In this document: positions 35,211-49,600 of the stretch, piece after piece
Layout of the letters: each line of letters starts with the position of its first letter
How positions within the stretch are numbered: the stretch's first letter is position 1
NCBI GenBank assembly: GCA_029851415.1
Contig: CM056743.1
Location: 22,296,905 to 22,360,904 of the forward strand
Direction of reading: 5' to 3'
Length of the DNA: 64,000 nt
Source: Eretmocerus hayati
Taxonomy: Eukaryota; Arthropoda; Insecta; Hymenoptera; Aphelinidae
The notes under the pieces: model-generated
What the model was told of the DNA's origin: nothing
Database searches by the model: none
Seen by the model: only the letters and a program-made list of their open reading frames with translations
Program-made: the position numbers and the translations under genes

Positions 35211-35505
35211 GGGTGAAATTTTCATTTATATCACATATGAATTTTGTGATTCAATATCCGAGATATTGATCGTAGAATCTTGTTTGGGAAAGATTCGATT
35301 GAACAAATTGTAGAGTTTTTCTGACAAGATTCATCATGAAATATATCGAATTCATCAATCAATTTCATAGATTCATGCATTAATGTACTGGTATGAAAAA
35401 TCTCGAGTTCATAATTCTGGGTCTATTCAAAAATTGTGAATCCTTCCCCTCGTGAATGATCTGAACAATGATGTTCTCATGAAAAATTAAAATCCGAAAA
35501 ATATA
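35211..35505. other. Spacer between two TIR elements
   Basis: AT-rich and without recognisable content. Confidence 0.4.
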
Positions 35506-37371
35506 TAGTCCGGGAGCTGGATAGGCTCCCGTATGCACTGAAAGCGCCGATCATGAACCAAACGTTTTCTAACGTGATTTTTCTCGTAGAATCCGAATTC
35601 GTCGGTATTTTTACGATAGGAGGTGGAGATCACCTTTAAAAATGCAATTTTTAACCTAAAAACTGTTTTTTTGCGCGGGCAAGGGGATCAATCTTCCAAA
35701 CTACTTGGATGACATCCGGAACATAAGAGTGTAAGTAAAAACACGCCCTAACATCATATTCAAATATTTTGCAGCCGATATACAGGGTGTCGAAGCCCTT
35801 ACGGGGTTGTGTAGTGCAATCAATGGTCCGGAAACGGATAAATCGCTGAATAATTTAGGTATTGGGTATTTATTAAATCAGATCATTGATGCAACTTACT
35901 TTTCCCACTTCTGGGCCCTACGGACCCAATATACAGGGTGTCGAAGAGTTGCAATGCCCATCTCGATCGTATTTAAATCACTCCAACTTGCGTAATAAAG
36001 TATTGAACATTAAAATTGATAACTCTCAACTCAATTTGATTCTCTGACTAGACATTCAAAGATCCTTCCTCGATTTGGAGTATGAAAATTTCTTAGAAGT
36101 CACTTTTTTCCACACCAAAATGTAAAGATTTACAATGCGATCACGTTGAAAAACTGAAATGTACAATCTGCATGTGGTATGCCATCTCTAGTTAATTAAT
36201 CATCAGGTATCAGGTATGCATTGCACCTGTACTTTGGTAGCTCTGAAAACTGTATAGTTTATGAACATCACTGATGTGCCTTCAAACCTGGGACTCTTCA
36301 TATCATCTAGCCGTAATCGTTGGGTCGTTAGAACTCACACCGTCTCAAAACGTTTAACCACATATGTGAGAACAAATTTGACCCCTACTAGCCGACGATT
36401 TTTTGATAACACGCTATGTCCAAGGTAAATTGCAGGGTTATTGATTTTGAATCATTCTGAGAAACTGAATGAATACTTTGATCTATAGATTTTGGTTTAC
36501 GAGTTTTGTCTTTGTTTCGAAATTTGAAAGTCTTGAACGGCTCATTTTTTAACGGTCATTATATAGTGCATTCATAATGCACATGCACTTTTTTGAGCTT
36601 CGAAAATACAAGCACTAAACGTTTATCCGTATTCTGAAGAGTAATGAATCAGAGACCGCGCATCGCATAATTATTTTGTGAATTTACAATATGGCATACC
36701 CCATGCAGATTGTACATTTCAGTTTTTCAACGTGATCGCATTGTAAATCTATACAATTTGGTAAAGGAAAATAGTGACTTTTACGGAATTTCCATGCTCT
36801 AAATCGAGGAAGGATCTTTGAATGTCTAGTCAGAGAATCAAATTGAGTTGAGAGTTATCAATTTTAATGTTCAATACTTTATTACGCAAGTTGGAGTGAT
36901 TTAAATACGATCGAGATGGGCATTGCAACTCTTCGACACCCTGTATATTGGGTCCGTAGGGCCCAGAAGTGGGAAAAGTAAGTTGCATCAATGACCTGAT
37001 TCAATAAATACCCAATAGCTAAATTATTCAGCGATTTATCCGTTTCCGGACCATTGATTGCACTACACAACCCCGTAAGGGCTTCGACACCCTGTATATC
37101 GGGTGCAAAATATTTGAATATGATGTTAGGGCGTGTTTTTACTTACACTCTTATGTTCCGGATGTCATCCAAGTAGTTTGGAAGATTGATCCCCTTGCCC
37201 GCGCAAAAAATCAGTTTTTAGGTTAAAAATTGCATTTTTAAAGGTGATCTCCACCTCCTATCGTAAAAATACCGACGGATTCGGATTCTACGAGAAAAAT
37301 CACGTTAGAAAACGTTTGGTTCATGATCGGCGCTTTCAGTGCATACGGGAGCCTATCCAGCTCCCGGACTA
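35506..37371. mobile_element. Foldback element, 1.87 kb, flanked by TA
   Basis: Arms 35506-36185 and 36691-37371 (680 and 681 bp) are close complements with a 1-bp net length difference. Termini are GTCCGGGAGCTGGATAGG and its complement, flanked by TA. The 505-bp loop is unique. The arms carry the motif ATACAGGGTGTCGAAG twice, and a 62-codon frame (MCSAINGPETDK...) that appears in both arms only because they are copies. No transposase. A TA duplication suggests a Tc1/mariner-type mobiliser, by inference. Confidence 0.8.
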
Positions 37372-40300
37372 ATATGGGAAACATCGTTTGCCACCGTTAA
37401 ATTACGAATGACGAGTAATCGAAGGATCGAAATACCCATTCGAAACATTCTTTCAACATTTTTGGGGCTATATTATAACCGATGTATAAATGTAAAACTG
37501 CTTCGAAAAAACGAGTTTCCAAACATTCAGTTAAAATCTAGAACTTCGGTCAATTGCGGTAAATGGAACCAAAGGTATTCCCTTCCTAAATTAATAATTT
37601 ACACTTGATCAACTCGTAGCCGAATCTGAGTTATCATACGTAAAATGGATGGTTCATGAATCACGGATACTCTGCATCCTTTTTTCGTATTTTTCTACCG
37701 AATTTACTCTTTCAAAATGAATCAACTATTTTTCCTAATTTGCTAGCTATCATCATATGAATGGATTTCCACTAAAAATGAGATACCTTGACAAATTCTC
37801 AGTTGTATTTCTCTGCGCAAATAGTGAGCATATCGATTAAATTTTCAGTTTTTTTATTTGAAAAAAATGCCAACTTTTTCATACTCAAATTTTTTGAGTT
37901 CCGGAACAAAACAAGATATCGACACCCGGCTGAGGAGATTTAGGAGTTGAGGAGAGAAGCTGCTTTGAAAAGGAAGTGATGAGACAACTCTTTCAAATAT
38001 TGCTCATTGCTTTGGAGAGAAAAATAATGCGGCAATTTTCACGGAATCTCCCATATACAAGCTCAATCACATGAAATTCACTTCCCAAAGACATATCTTG
38101 ATAGTTTGTTTCAACTTTCAAATGTGCCGAGCTGCGTATTGATATCTAGTTTTGTTTCAGAGCCTGAATACTTTTTTTGCAAAAGAGAGTAAGTACTTTT
38201 CCTGTCGAAAAAAATTTTGACGGTTCAATCGATATGCTCACGAGCTGTAGAAAAAGAATTTTTGGGATCCCGGTGGTCGTTTATGCATCTTATTTTGAGG
38301 TATTAATTCAGTAAAAAGAGGTGTGGGACACCATATTTCATGGATGATTTATTTCACGTGGATCCATTCATTTCATGTAGAAAAATCCCTGGAAATTCCC
38401 AACCTTAAAAACGACGAAATTTCCAAGTTTCAGATCAAGGATATTATCTACTGAGCATGCAAATTTACAGTAAATATTCCCTTTCATCCACCCGACTCGT
38501 TAGAATTATGTAATTGTTCCGTTTCATATTCAACAACCCACCTCCGCATCCTATTCACTTCACAAATACGTTCCCAAACACAAATTTCTCATGTATTTTC
38601 TCATTCAATATCCCTCTCTACTACGAATTTCCACAAATTTGTCTAAACCAGGTCATCATGAATGTTTTCCTCGTATTTCCTTGAAAATGAATTATGAATC
38701 TATTGTTTCTTGCCTCGTCGGTTTACTCTATAATACCGAGAATAAGAGAGAAATTTAATGAAGGAGCTTCTGTACCTGCCTGCCAACATTGAAACAAGTC
38801 TCTAGTTTCTATAACATCACAGAAATGAAAGATGAAACGGACGCGTGTTGGCTGAAGCATGAATGCTGCTCATACAATTTTCCAACGTCAAATTGGAACT
38901 ACTTCTAGGAAATTTCTAAGGGCTTAGTAAAGCATTGGAGTGGCGTTAATCCATGCACGTGAAAATGTCACTTTTCAAGCGTGCAGTCTGGATAAGGTTA
39001 TAATGCTTAACTCATAGTTAAAAAAATTTCTCAACCAGCCTCTTATTCAAACCAAAAATGTTACCGTTGGCTACGACAAATATGACTGTTTATATAGCTG
39101 TAAAGGACAAGAAAAAAAAAGGGTATGTATCTCGTCTGGATGTAGCAGTATTTGTAAATGAGAAAAGGTGAAAAAGTGTATGAATGTACGTGTGTGGGGA
39201 TAGTGTACATAGAGGGTCATGACGAAAGGTTTTGATAAATTTTGCGGACCAGAAAAAGGAAGACCACTCGTCACTTGCGATATCAGTTGACGAGTTTCTT
39301 TCCGTCAACCTCTTTTTACTCTTTCCGTATGTATGTACATTACCACGTGTAAAATGAGCGAAAAGGGTTCAAAAGTCTATCTCCCTCTTTTCTCGCGCGT
39401 GTCACTGAAATTGCTCACAGAATTCGAGAATGTGAGAAACAGTGAGGTCTGGGTTTAAAGCAAAGCTAAAAAGCGCTGCAGTTAATTAATCCACACATAC
39501 ACTCATACACTTACATCCAACTTTTCTTTCTTTTTGTAAAAGAAAAATAATTCTGTACATAGCTTTTTACGTGTAAGGCTAATTCAACCTAGCAGTGCAA
39601 ATTCTATATTTGTCCTAACGTGCGGGTGAAAAAACGACACATTTGATGGATGTACATTTCATTGTATAACGTTTGCTTTTGAAAGTGGCAACTCGCTTGC
39701 TTGCAAGCTTGGAAGCTTTGGAAAAGTTAAAAATTCCATTTGATTTGTAGGTACGGTGTAACTAATAATATCAAAGAGATCAAAGAGTTTAATTTTGAAT
39801 GAATTCGACACCACGTGATGTGATAGATGCTGAAGTAGAAAATTGAGATTTGCGAGGTAGTAATGAAAATAGTAGGAGAAAATAGAGGTTGGGAAAAGTG
39901 GTTGATGGAAGGAGTAGAAAAAAGTTGGTAGGAGAAAGATGTGGAGAAGTTTTGGACAGCTTGCTGACTGCCAAGAGCTACTGTAAACTCTCACAATGCC
40001 TCCAACTTTACTCATAAATTTATTTGTCCGGCGCAGTGATACTGAGGAAACTTTTGTCAAGTAGCTAGACCAGCATTCTTTATTCTTTCTACGCACGTGG
40101 CTACTTCTTGCCACCTGAATTACTTACTATCGCTTTTTTGCAAGATAGACAATTTTTTTCCGCTGAGAGCTTTTCGAATGTTAAATCCTTGAAGTATTTC
40201 GTAATCATGAGAATCTCTATTGAATTTCCAAGTCTAAACAGGGAGACTAATTTATGACAAAGAAGCAGCACTATGTCGACAAGAATTTTGATGGTAGAAC

Positions 40301-42819
40301 TACGAACTATATAACAGAATATTTTCAATGAAAATGTAGAAAAATGTCAATGACTTTAAATTATTTGGATAATCTCAAAATCACAGAACGAAATTATCAT
40401 AAACTCAAGTTTAAATGCATTCGGCAATTGGGGCCATTGAGTTCGGCTCGTCTGCCACGATGCAAAATTGGTATTCTAAATTTTTAAAGACCACAATTTC
40501 ACTGGAATAGCCCATATACCCAAGTAGCTGACAGTTAAAGAGCATCTGACTAACATTTTTCCTCAGAAGGCAACGCTGAAGATGACGTATGGTAATCGGA
40601 ACGTCAGAGCCCACTTGCATTCTGTCGTGCATTTGTCCTTTAAAACTGCGCAAAGTTTCCTACTGCATTAAAAAAAAAAATCTTGCGGTAGAAATGAGTA
40701 CTCGAAATGGTATACGACTGGAAAAAGTTGGTGCCAGATGGTGAAAAGGTCTCGGTGTGAGACATATTTAGGTCATAATTTTTCATTATATTCGCAGTAA
40801 ATCTCGCAATATCACTTCTCGACTGTAAGAAAAAGTTTATGGCTGTGGAGAGTCATTAGAAATGTGATCAGTTTGGAAGAAAGTTTATCAAATGGACATT
40901 AGATGATCTTCTAGGACAGAATTATCAAATATGTAGGCCAATAAAATGTCCCCTCCCTCCCAAAACTCATCATACATAGCACAACGATTCGTTCGAATCA
41001 ACTTACGTTTTGCGATATTTGAACATGATTAATTTTCTTTGCGATCAATTTCTTGTGTGCCGAGAAAATTCTACGAATCCCATGTAGTCCCATACACGTA
41101 GACCTTATTTTTGTTCGGCCGTCGCCGCGTACAGCTGTACGGCGAACAAACAAAAAAGTCTGCACGAGCCACACTAATGAGAAGATTGTAAAGGGAGCGA
41201 GTCAGTATTGAACTAAGCAAAAAATGTTTACAACACATGCAGAAAAATTCGTCGCGCATTCAGAACATTGTGCAATTTTCTAAAACTCTTTCAGAGTGTG
41301 TGTTTTTCTAAAATCAGATGGAAAAGATACCAGTTTGAGAATAAGAAATCGATAGATGGTGTAAAGAGATGTTCGGGTAGAATAATATAGCTTTTGAACG
41401 ATAAAATGCTGAGGGCCAATGCGTACCCAGAAAGCAAATTGCTTCGAAGGTGATTTTGCGCTGACGATGGTGCAGACGAATCCTGACACGACAAACATCT
41501 TGCCGTCTTATCGCTGTTCAGACGCAGCAGCCAATCAGTGCAACGCACCGGATTAACAGATCACCATGTTTGTTTGACTCCTAGATATTCGGCTTATATC
41601 TTTGAAAGGGCTGCTTAGAGTGCAATTGCTCAATCGCAAAGTGGCTGTTGTGATGGAAGTTTCATAAAATTGCCCGAAATAGCTTCTTTGGAATTGATTT
41701 TTTCTTTGAGAAGAATTTCTGTCTCGAGAACTGAGTTTTCTTTTCGGAGGTTGCTCGACCGCTTTCATGAGCTTACGAAGAATTCAAATCTAATGATTCG
41801 ATACTTTTTTGAGCTTAGTGATTGATTTTTGTTCATTTCAAACGTTTCTCACGGGCTGATGTTCTAAACAAAGATAGTACTAGATCTCCGAGCGATTGAA
41901 AATGGACGATAACATATTACTCATGAATATTTTTGTGAAGATGAATACACAGGTACGGTCAGAGACAAAATAGGCTAGGAAAGACAGATTGATTCCTGCG
42001 TTACCGCCGCAAAACAGATCTAAAGTGTGGAGGATGCCTAAGAATTTCAGTAGTACGAATCAATACAAGTCCGACATTTTTTTGAGACTAGTGTGGGCTC
42101 ACTCCCAGTAAAGTAGAACAGCGGGAAAATACTTAATGGGAAGGTAGCAAAATTCAACATCAGATGCCTTCTGGACCAATATAAGCGCAGAGCCGAGGCT
42201 CAATTTATAGGCACGGGTAAACAACTGAAGATATTCTAAGAATAGACTGCACTGACACGATCAGATACAAGTAAAGGAAGTAAGTTCTATCGGATCACGT
42301 TAGAATCAATAAACTTGTCTGTCGAAGATGCATAATTGATTGCTGACCAAGTATGTCCTATTGCCAGGAATCGCAAGAAGTCAGATTCGTCAGACATGAA
42401 TAAGACAGCCCACAAAATCAGAAAATGGCTCAAACCAGTTTTCTCATACTGTCATCTCTCCGTTTTTAGGGTCACTAATCCAAAATCGGTTTCGTTTTGC
42501 AACGATCTCATCGTTTTCCCGAAATATTGAGAGTCAAAATGCGACCAAAAGTGGAAAACCGCTGAAAACCAAATTAATGCGGGTTTTTCGGGTCGTTGAA
42601 CACAAATCCAAGCTTTATTCCGTCTATCATTACATAAACCTGAGATATTGACTAATACATCAGTTTTAGCTAGAAATGTTTTTTTTTTCTGATATGAAAA
42701 TCAGGAAGAGCGCGAAATTCTACGTTCAGACATGTATTTCCGGAGCTTCTTGAGTGATTTTCGAAAGGTTTCTCAGTGGACAGAATCCGCAATCGATGAC
42801 TATCCCAACTCCTTAGCCT
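37372..42819. other. No gene recognised
   Basis: About 5.4 kb of AT-rich DNA. The longest frame (151 codons on the minus strand at 39659-40114) has no recognisable domain and low-complexity composition. A short perfect dyad CCGTACAGCTGTACGG-like occurs around 41127-41142. Confidence 0.4.
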
Positions 42820-43660
42820 GCCAGACGCCCTGTCAATCCTGACCTCTGATCTAATGTATGATTCAATATAGGACCTGGTGACCTCCCCGATGGACAATAG
42901 ACCCAACGGAGAATTTACCTGTCATACGAACCGTTAACCCGCTGACCTGACGGCTAATCTACCGATCTACTGACCTATTAATCTGCTACATGGCCCACCA
43001 ATCTGTTAATCTGGTGAGCTCCATGCTGGTCAAAACCCACAGACCTCATGATTCGACAAATAAACTGCCGGATGCCCCACCGACCCACCTCGAAATTGGT
43101 CTAACACGCGACCCACCACCTCGTCGTCCTGATGACTTTCCAGATGACCAATAGACCGACCTATCTACTGATTTGGCATGGAATCTTTTGACTTATCGGC
43201 TCATCTACCGACCCACCAACCTATAAATCTGACTTATGATCTACCTACCTGTCGACTTAGTAGACTCCCGAATGACTAATATCCCTAGCGATCCTCTCAC
43301 CTCTCATGCAACCAGCCGACCTGCCAAATCACTCCCCAATACACCAATCTATCGATGTGACATATGACCCACCAACCCATCGATCTGGTGACCTACTGAA
43401 TGATCAAGAGACCCACCGACCTACCTCTCGTAAAGTTTCTGAGTGAGCCCACTCTTTGTGGCAACTTGAAGAAGAGTGAGTTTCACTCTTTCGAAGTGAA
43501 AATCTCACTCGTGAACGAGTGAATCTCACTGTTTTTGAGTTGATACAAACGGGGGGTTTACTCGTAAGACTTGAGAGAGATTGATCTGTCATCCGCCAAC
43601 CGATCAATCTACTGATGGCCGACCAACTCACAGACCTATCTATCTGCCACATGACAATGG
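42820..43660. repeat. Degenerate G-poor repeat tract
   Basis: The plus strand repeats variants of a ~12-base phrase such as CTGACCTACCGAT and GACCCACCAACC, with little exact periodicity and strong C-over-G bias. It is broken at about 43425-43575 by a dyad-rich block (GAGTGAGTTTCACTCTTTCG, CTCACTCGTGAACGAGTGA), probably a small inserted repeat. It resembles an eroded minisatellite. Confidence 0.6.
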
Positions 43661-46600
43661 GTCGGCAGGTTGTCTACTAGGCCAGCGAGTTGAAACTGTC
43701 ATCTCTTGCTGATTCATATCATGGTAGGATCTTCCTCGTGTTTGGACGTGAAATTTTGTGCTCTCCCTGAATTTGATGTCAAAAAACAAGATCTCCACCA
43801 TCTGAGTGGATGACTCGTCAATATTTTTATTTGTGCAACAATAGATAGAAAAGATCTTCAGATTTGTCTTCAGCAACTCAAATAACCCATTTTCATGCAT
43901 TTCTATCAATTTACCACTAATAACCCATTTTGGCCTTCAGTTCCTCGAAAAATTCATCAGATCAGTGCAAATCGTAGTTGGATTCCGAATTCAGCAAACC
44001 AAAAAACGTAGAAATAACATAGCGAGAGCGCTGGACTCAGACCATTTTTTATTCTGTGGAGCTGTGTAATCTTTGCTTTCGATTTGACCATGGTTTCGCT
44101 CTCGTATTGGTTCGCTGTAATTTGATATTCAATCATTCTGATTTCGTAATCTACCACAGCAGCATACATTCTACTGAATTAAATGTATAGTCGAATATGT
44201 CGGCACCTTTGTTGATTCGTACTACTTGAAATCTTTGAAATCCTATGACTCCTCCAATTTTGAAGGTTGAAGTGCTGGTACAGTAATTTATCATGAAACT
44301 CATCTATTAGATTTTTAGAAAAACTCGTGGTTGACTGGTATTCGACTATATCAGTCTGTTCTATTTCCATGGACTACATTCGCGGGTGATTTGTGCACTA
44401 CCCGACCTCACCCTCTCATGTACACTACATTATCGAATCGTTATTTATGATAGACTTCCAGATGAGTTTTGTTTCGTCGAATCTATCAACTATACCTTCT
44501 CTACTTTTTAGATACTTACTGTTACTCATTCCTCAATTCTAACGTGAGGAAGATAATCACTCGATTCTCCGATCTTTCCAATCAGTTTGAGATGAAAGCA
44601 TCCGTTCTAATGACATTCCCCAAATAATTCTGAATAATTCAAATGAATGAATTAGATAGGAATTCTCATAATCATCTCACTCCACTATTGACGATGAAAG
44701 AAATACAAATGTGTAAATGAAGCTCGTTTAATAGTACCAGCTCTAAATAAATCTTGAAATCCAAATGACGGATGATTACAAATCCCACTCAGATATCAAA
44801 GTTCACAAATGCGAGTGGATTTATAGCATAATCGGGATAATCCACAAACGACATTATACCCCAGAGATGAAAATCAGAAGTGACGACGACGACGACGATG
44901 ATGTCGAAAGCATTTATGTCATTTCCATCGCTCAAGATGTGCAAAGCAATTAGGAAGTTGGCATGAGTGCGTATAGGAAGCAAGTAGATGAGATTACAAG
45001 TAGCGTAGAAGCTGATATCAGATATGACGCGTTACTATATGCTTGCTCTTATAATACGACGACGCAGAAGTGAAGGAAATTCCTCGACTCTCGCTTCCTC
45101 TACATTTTCAAGCGAGTGAGTTCGAGAACAGCCACCGATCTGTATTATGGTGGAGCAAGATTACTCGCATAAAGGTACATCCTAAGGATCAGTATTATGC
45201 GTAAACTCCACTGTGGTAAATCTGCAAAAGGATATAGGTTATATATGGAGGAATGTAAGTTATGAGAGGATGAGATATGTGAGGCGATTAGTTGTGTCGG
45301 ATTTACACGGTTGATGCGATGCAGTAAATTTCCGCAGAGCTATTTTCCTTTCAGTGATCTTGCCAGCAGATTACACAAGATATTTGGCATAGAGACAAGT
45401 AAGAATAAGACTCTTATAGAATGATATCCTTTGGGCTTTTTCTTTATTTTAAGGGGATTCTTCAAGATTTTGAAAAAATGCATGTAGGTATCTGGAATAA
45501 CTTCATTTGATTAATGAGATATAGTCAAAGATTGGTGTGATATTGACCCCTATGTGAAACTATATTTAGTATCGTAATAATGACTTTTCATGCAAGCGTG
45601 AACTAAACACATTTTTGAGACATTCAAAACTTGTAGTTCACAAAAAAGTTTGAGACAATCGAAAAGACATGACATTTTTCTTCAGCTATATCAACGTAAA
45701 ATCGTCTGATCTTCCCTCTTGGAATGTTCAAAAAGAAGGTATGATTCTAGAAAGTAACCTCTAATTCTTTGATATCAATTTTTGGGGTTACATTAGGATT
45801 GATTTTGCGAGGGATATATCCAACCGAAGAAGTGGAAGGAGAATATTTGTATCCTATTGAAATATGATATTTAGAATTTCGATTCGATTGAAGACCGGAG
45901 CTGAATGTACTAGCGCTATTTTGATGCCGAAAAAACTCGTTTGGAGGGTTGAAAAACAACAATAAACCCATATGTGGTTCTGTATTTTTGGGAAAGTAAA
46001 GTTTTTAGAAAAAAACATCTCACTTGAAATGAAATGCGGCTCTCTAGTCTTTTATATTAGAACTTTATTGCACGAGGAACTATTTTGAAAATCGTATTGG
46101 ATACTTTTTTTCTGCCATTTCTGATGCGTTGAATCGCGCTCCCATATCTTGTTGCATCTCTTGAAAACATAATTCTGAATGTATAAAGAAGTCGTCACTT
46201 CTCTTCTGTTCTCGATTCCACAGGAAGTCAAATTAATAAGCCCATTGCAGTGAAAAAAAGTTCTTGCAAGTCCAGGTGGCTTGAAGTTCGTTTTAGGGTC
46301 TATATATAGAGCTGATTGAGAACATTAGAATAAAAATTTGGAACATCATTAAATTTAGAAAATTTATTCAACCCTTAATCAACACCGTGGAATTTTGTGA
46401 CGCTCTAACTAATGTAGTAAACATCTGCGAATTAGTCTCCCTTTTGAAAATTTTTGGAGAAGATGATATGGAAAGATTATCACGATGAACTTGAGAATGA
46501 GTAGAAATACAATTAAACCGTGGAAAAAAGTTCCGGTTCCCACGAGAAGTTCTTGAAAAAAATCACTTTTGTAGATTAGGCTGATGACAAGTTCATGCTT

Positions 46601-49600
46601 TTCGGTAAATTCATATCAAAAGTTGCAAAATCCACTCTTGGAATGATTTTATCAACATAAGTAGGTCTCAGATCAGCTATTGGACCCCAAAAAAGGAGTA
46701 TTGTCGAGAATGAAATTTGGACTCTTGCGATTGGCAAATTTTGGATACTCAATTCATAAATATTTCAGGAAAAAACCTATCAGAAATTTTTCGAACAGTC
46801 AAATATGTGAGAAAACATCATAATGCGAATTTACATACAGTTCCCAAGAGGCTGGGAAAAACTTACAGCGTTTGAACTGTCGAACAAATTTTGGTGGTGA
46901 CAAAATACTAAAAATTCCTCACAATAGTCACAAAATTCAATCTCCATCAAGCAAGCAATTTCGAATAATTTTATATTGCATCCAGAACATAAAAGCAGAA
47001 TAACAATAAACTTGTAGATGATCGCGTATACTCGAAAGTTTGTGTCATCTACAAAAGTTAAAATTTGGTCGGCTCAAACACACTCTGTTAACGCTATGTG
47101 GGTCACAAATGAAATTCTTCTCTACAGAAAATATATATACGGTTTTGCTGCAGCGGCATGCATTCTTTGTCCAACTATTCTCATTTGCTTTTGCTGAGGC
47201 TGGGCGTTGCGGACGGAATCGAGGATTCAACGCCAGTATAAGTTCTACGAGTCTCGTTTCGCTTTGTGACAGGGCAACGACCAAACTCGGGCGTTTCTAT
47301 TGGTGTCTACCAAACCTCGGTTTCATCCAGAGTCACCATGACTGAATACTTGTGTGTATAAGGCATACGATGAGAATTACTTTTACTGATCAGTTCTAAC
47401 ATTCAATTTTGATTTGGACATAATCATTTTTTCTGTAAACTGGTTGTCAATCGGCCTAAAGATGATGAAGACTTCTCTTCATTGAAGCATCATACCACAG
47501 TAAATAGTATGGAACAATCGAATTGAATAATCATTCTACACATAAGTTTGAGGCGGCAATTCATCAGTATTCTATACCTGTTTATGACAAAATGTTATTC
47601 TGAGACAGTCACAGAATAGTATACCCATGACTGAGAATAACTTCAGTGATTATGCTCCAACGATATAGTACACAAAAAGAAATGTTCCATGGTGAAGTTG
47701 CCAGAAAACTGCTATCAAATGCTGCAATTTGAGCACAAAGTAGAAATTCCATCGGGAATTGTTTTAATGAAAGGCCCTTCAGACATTCACAAAACTCCAC
47801 TTCAAAACTTTGCGAACTAATCCCGCAGACACACAAATCGAACGTGCAGACAGAATAGGAAAAATAAGCCAATTGCATGAAGAATGGGAAGAAGAAGAAA
47901 TACGAATAATTTATCATCGAGTGTTTTTTCAGAGTTTTTATGTGGGCTGCGGCCACATGGCTATGAGGGAGTGGTGGTCAACCCTCCCACCATTTCTGAT
48001 TGTGATTTAAAGAATATTCCACAGTTTTTGCTTTCATTACTGGCAATTCATAAAGTCAGTTTAGTGCGTTCGAGACTCATGCGAAAATTGAATTTTACCG
48101 GATGAGGATGATTTATTGCTGCTCAGGATAATCTATACTATTTTGGTTGATATAAGAAAGTAACTTTCACGATAAATGAGTTGATTGTAGGAAAATTTGG
48201 TCTTCACTTTAGAATTAGTTTGCATATTTTCCAGAAAGGCTGTTTTCTGGTCCATGGGATTGTGTCGCACCAAATTCTATTTATAGACAGTATAAAAAAT
48301 AGAGCAACTCTGTATGCGCTCTTCCCAGTATCCACACGAACATGAAAATTTTATTGACAGTATAAAGCATGCCTGTAGAAAAAATATGGGCTCACAATTT
48401 TCACTTCCGGGTGCCCCGTATATCAGTCGCGTTATTCTGATTATCGTGAATTTAGGTCAGAATTTGAGATTTTTCAACAAAATTCTTTTTCAGTGCTCTG
48501 AAAAATGTGTCAAAGGAATTCGTCGAGTAAACAAAATGAGAATCTGGTTAGAAAACTAAAGGATTCCTGCTCTCGCACGAGTGGTCTCGTTTCAATTTTA
48601 TATGGCTTTCCACGAGCTTTTTATTATGAAATTAGATCCAAGCTCCTATTGGTCCAAAAAATGCGAGAGAGCGGCTCTCCTTTGGAAACAAAATCCACTA
48701 ATTCAAAGCCGTTTCAAAGTTGGATTCTAGGCCTATTCTCCCATCTATTGAAGCTTTCAATTATATGACAAAAAATAACCTGTGGTATTCTTTTCACCCC
48801 AGATTTATCTTCTTACCTTGATTAATTTTTGTCCTAATGGGACGCGCAGAACCAGTCGAGTGGTACTCTATTTGATTTTTTAACGCAATATGCTTACTTA
48901 TAGTTGATAAACTTGAAGCAAAATTTTGGGGAGGCCCATTTTCTAGCATCAGATTTAAGTTGTGTCTATTTCGAGAACACAGAATAACTCACTCCAAAAT
49001 AAATCAATTGAACGTCCTAATATTGGTGTCTAAAAATACTTTAGCCTTACCTGTACATAATAGCTACGGAAGAAGCCACTCATACAAGATAAGATCCGAC
49101 GGTATTCATACTTTACAAGTAATCTGCATAAAAATATTCATATGTCGTAACGAAGCCCAATAAGAATGAGAAACATCAGTATACAAGGTGAAAAGTTTAG
49201 GATCGACACAACTCGGTCATTCTCATCTCCCTTACACAAAAAATGCGTGTACATACACATCAGATGCCAAGTTACTCTTAGCGTCATGTACTGAAACTAG
49301 TTTTTGAACCCTCGATTCTTTCGAATATGAATGGGAAAAAAACTAGCCACATTATGTAAAAACCCAACGCACTCTAAAATGAAGCAAACTATAAACTGAC
49401 GGACTGTACAAGGTATACCCTCGAAAAGATTGCACCGTTGCACATAATGAAGCCACCATTTCTCGTGTTGCTGGCGTGACGTCTAGCAATCACCGTCACG
49501 AGTTTCTTCTACTCTTATTTTGCAGCAAACCAAGTTTTAAAAAAAATGAGGGGTAATTCTGGTGAACTCGAGTGCGCGCCATCATTCTACAAAATGTTGA

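Noticed and set aside
35807..37070. Near-identical 62-codon ORFs (MCSAINGPETDK...)
   Set aside because: Same reason: both arms of one foldback. No recognised domain.
39659..40114. 151-codon minus-strand ORF
   Set aside because: Low-complexity F-, S- and L-rich translation of AT-rich DNA with no domain, splice context or regulatory signals.
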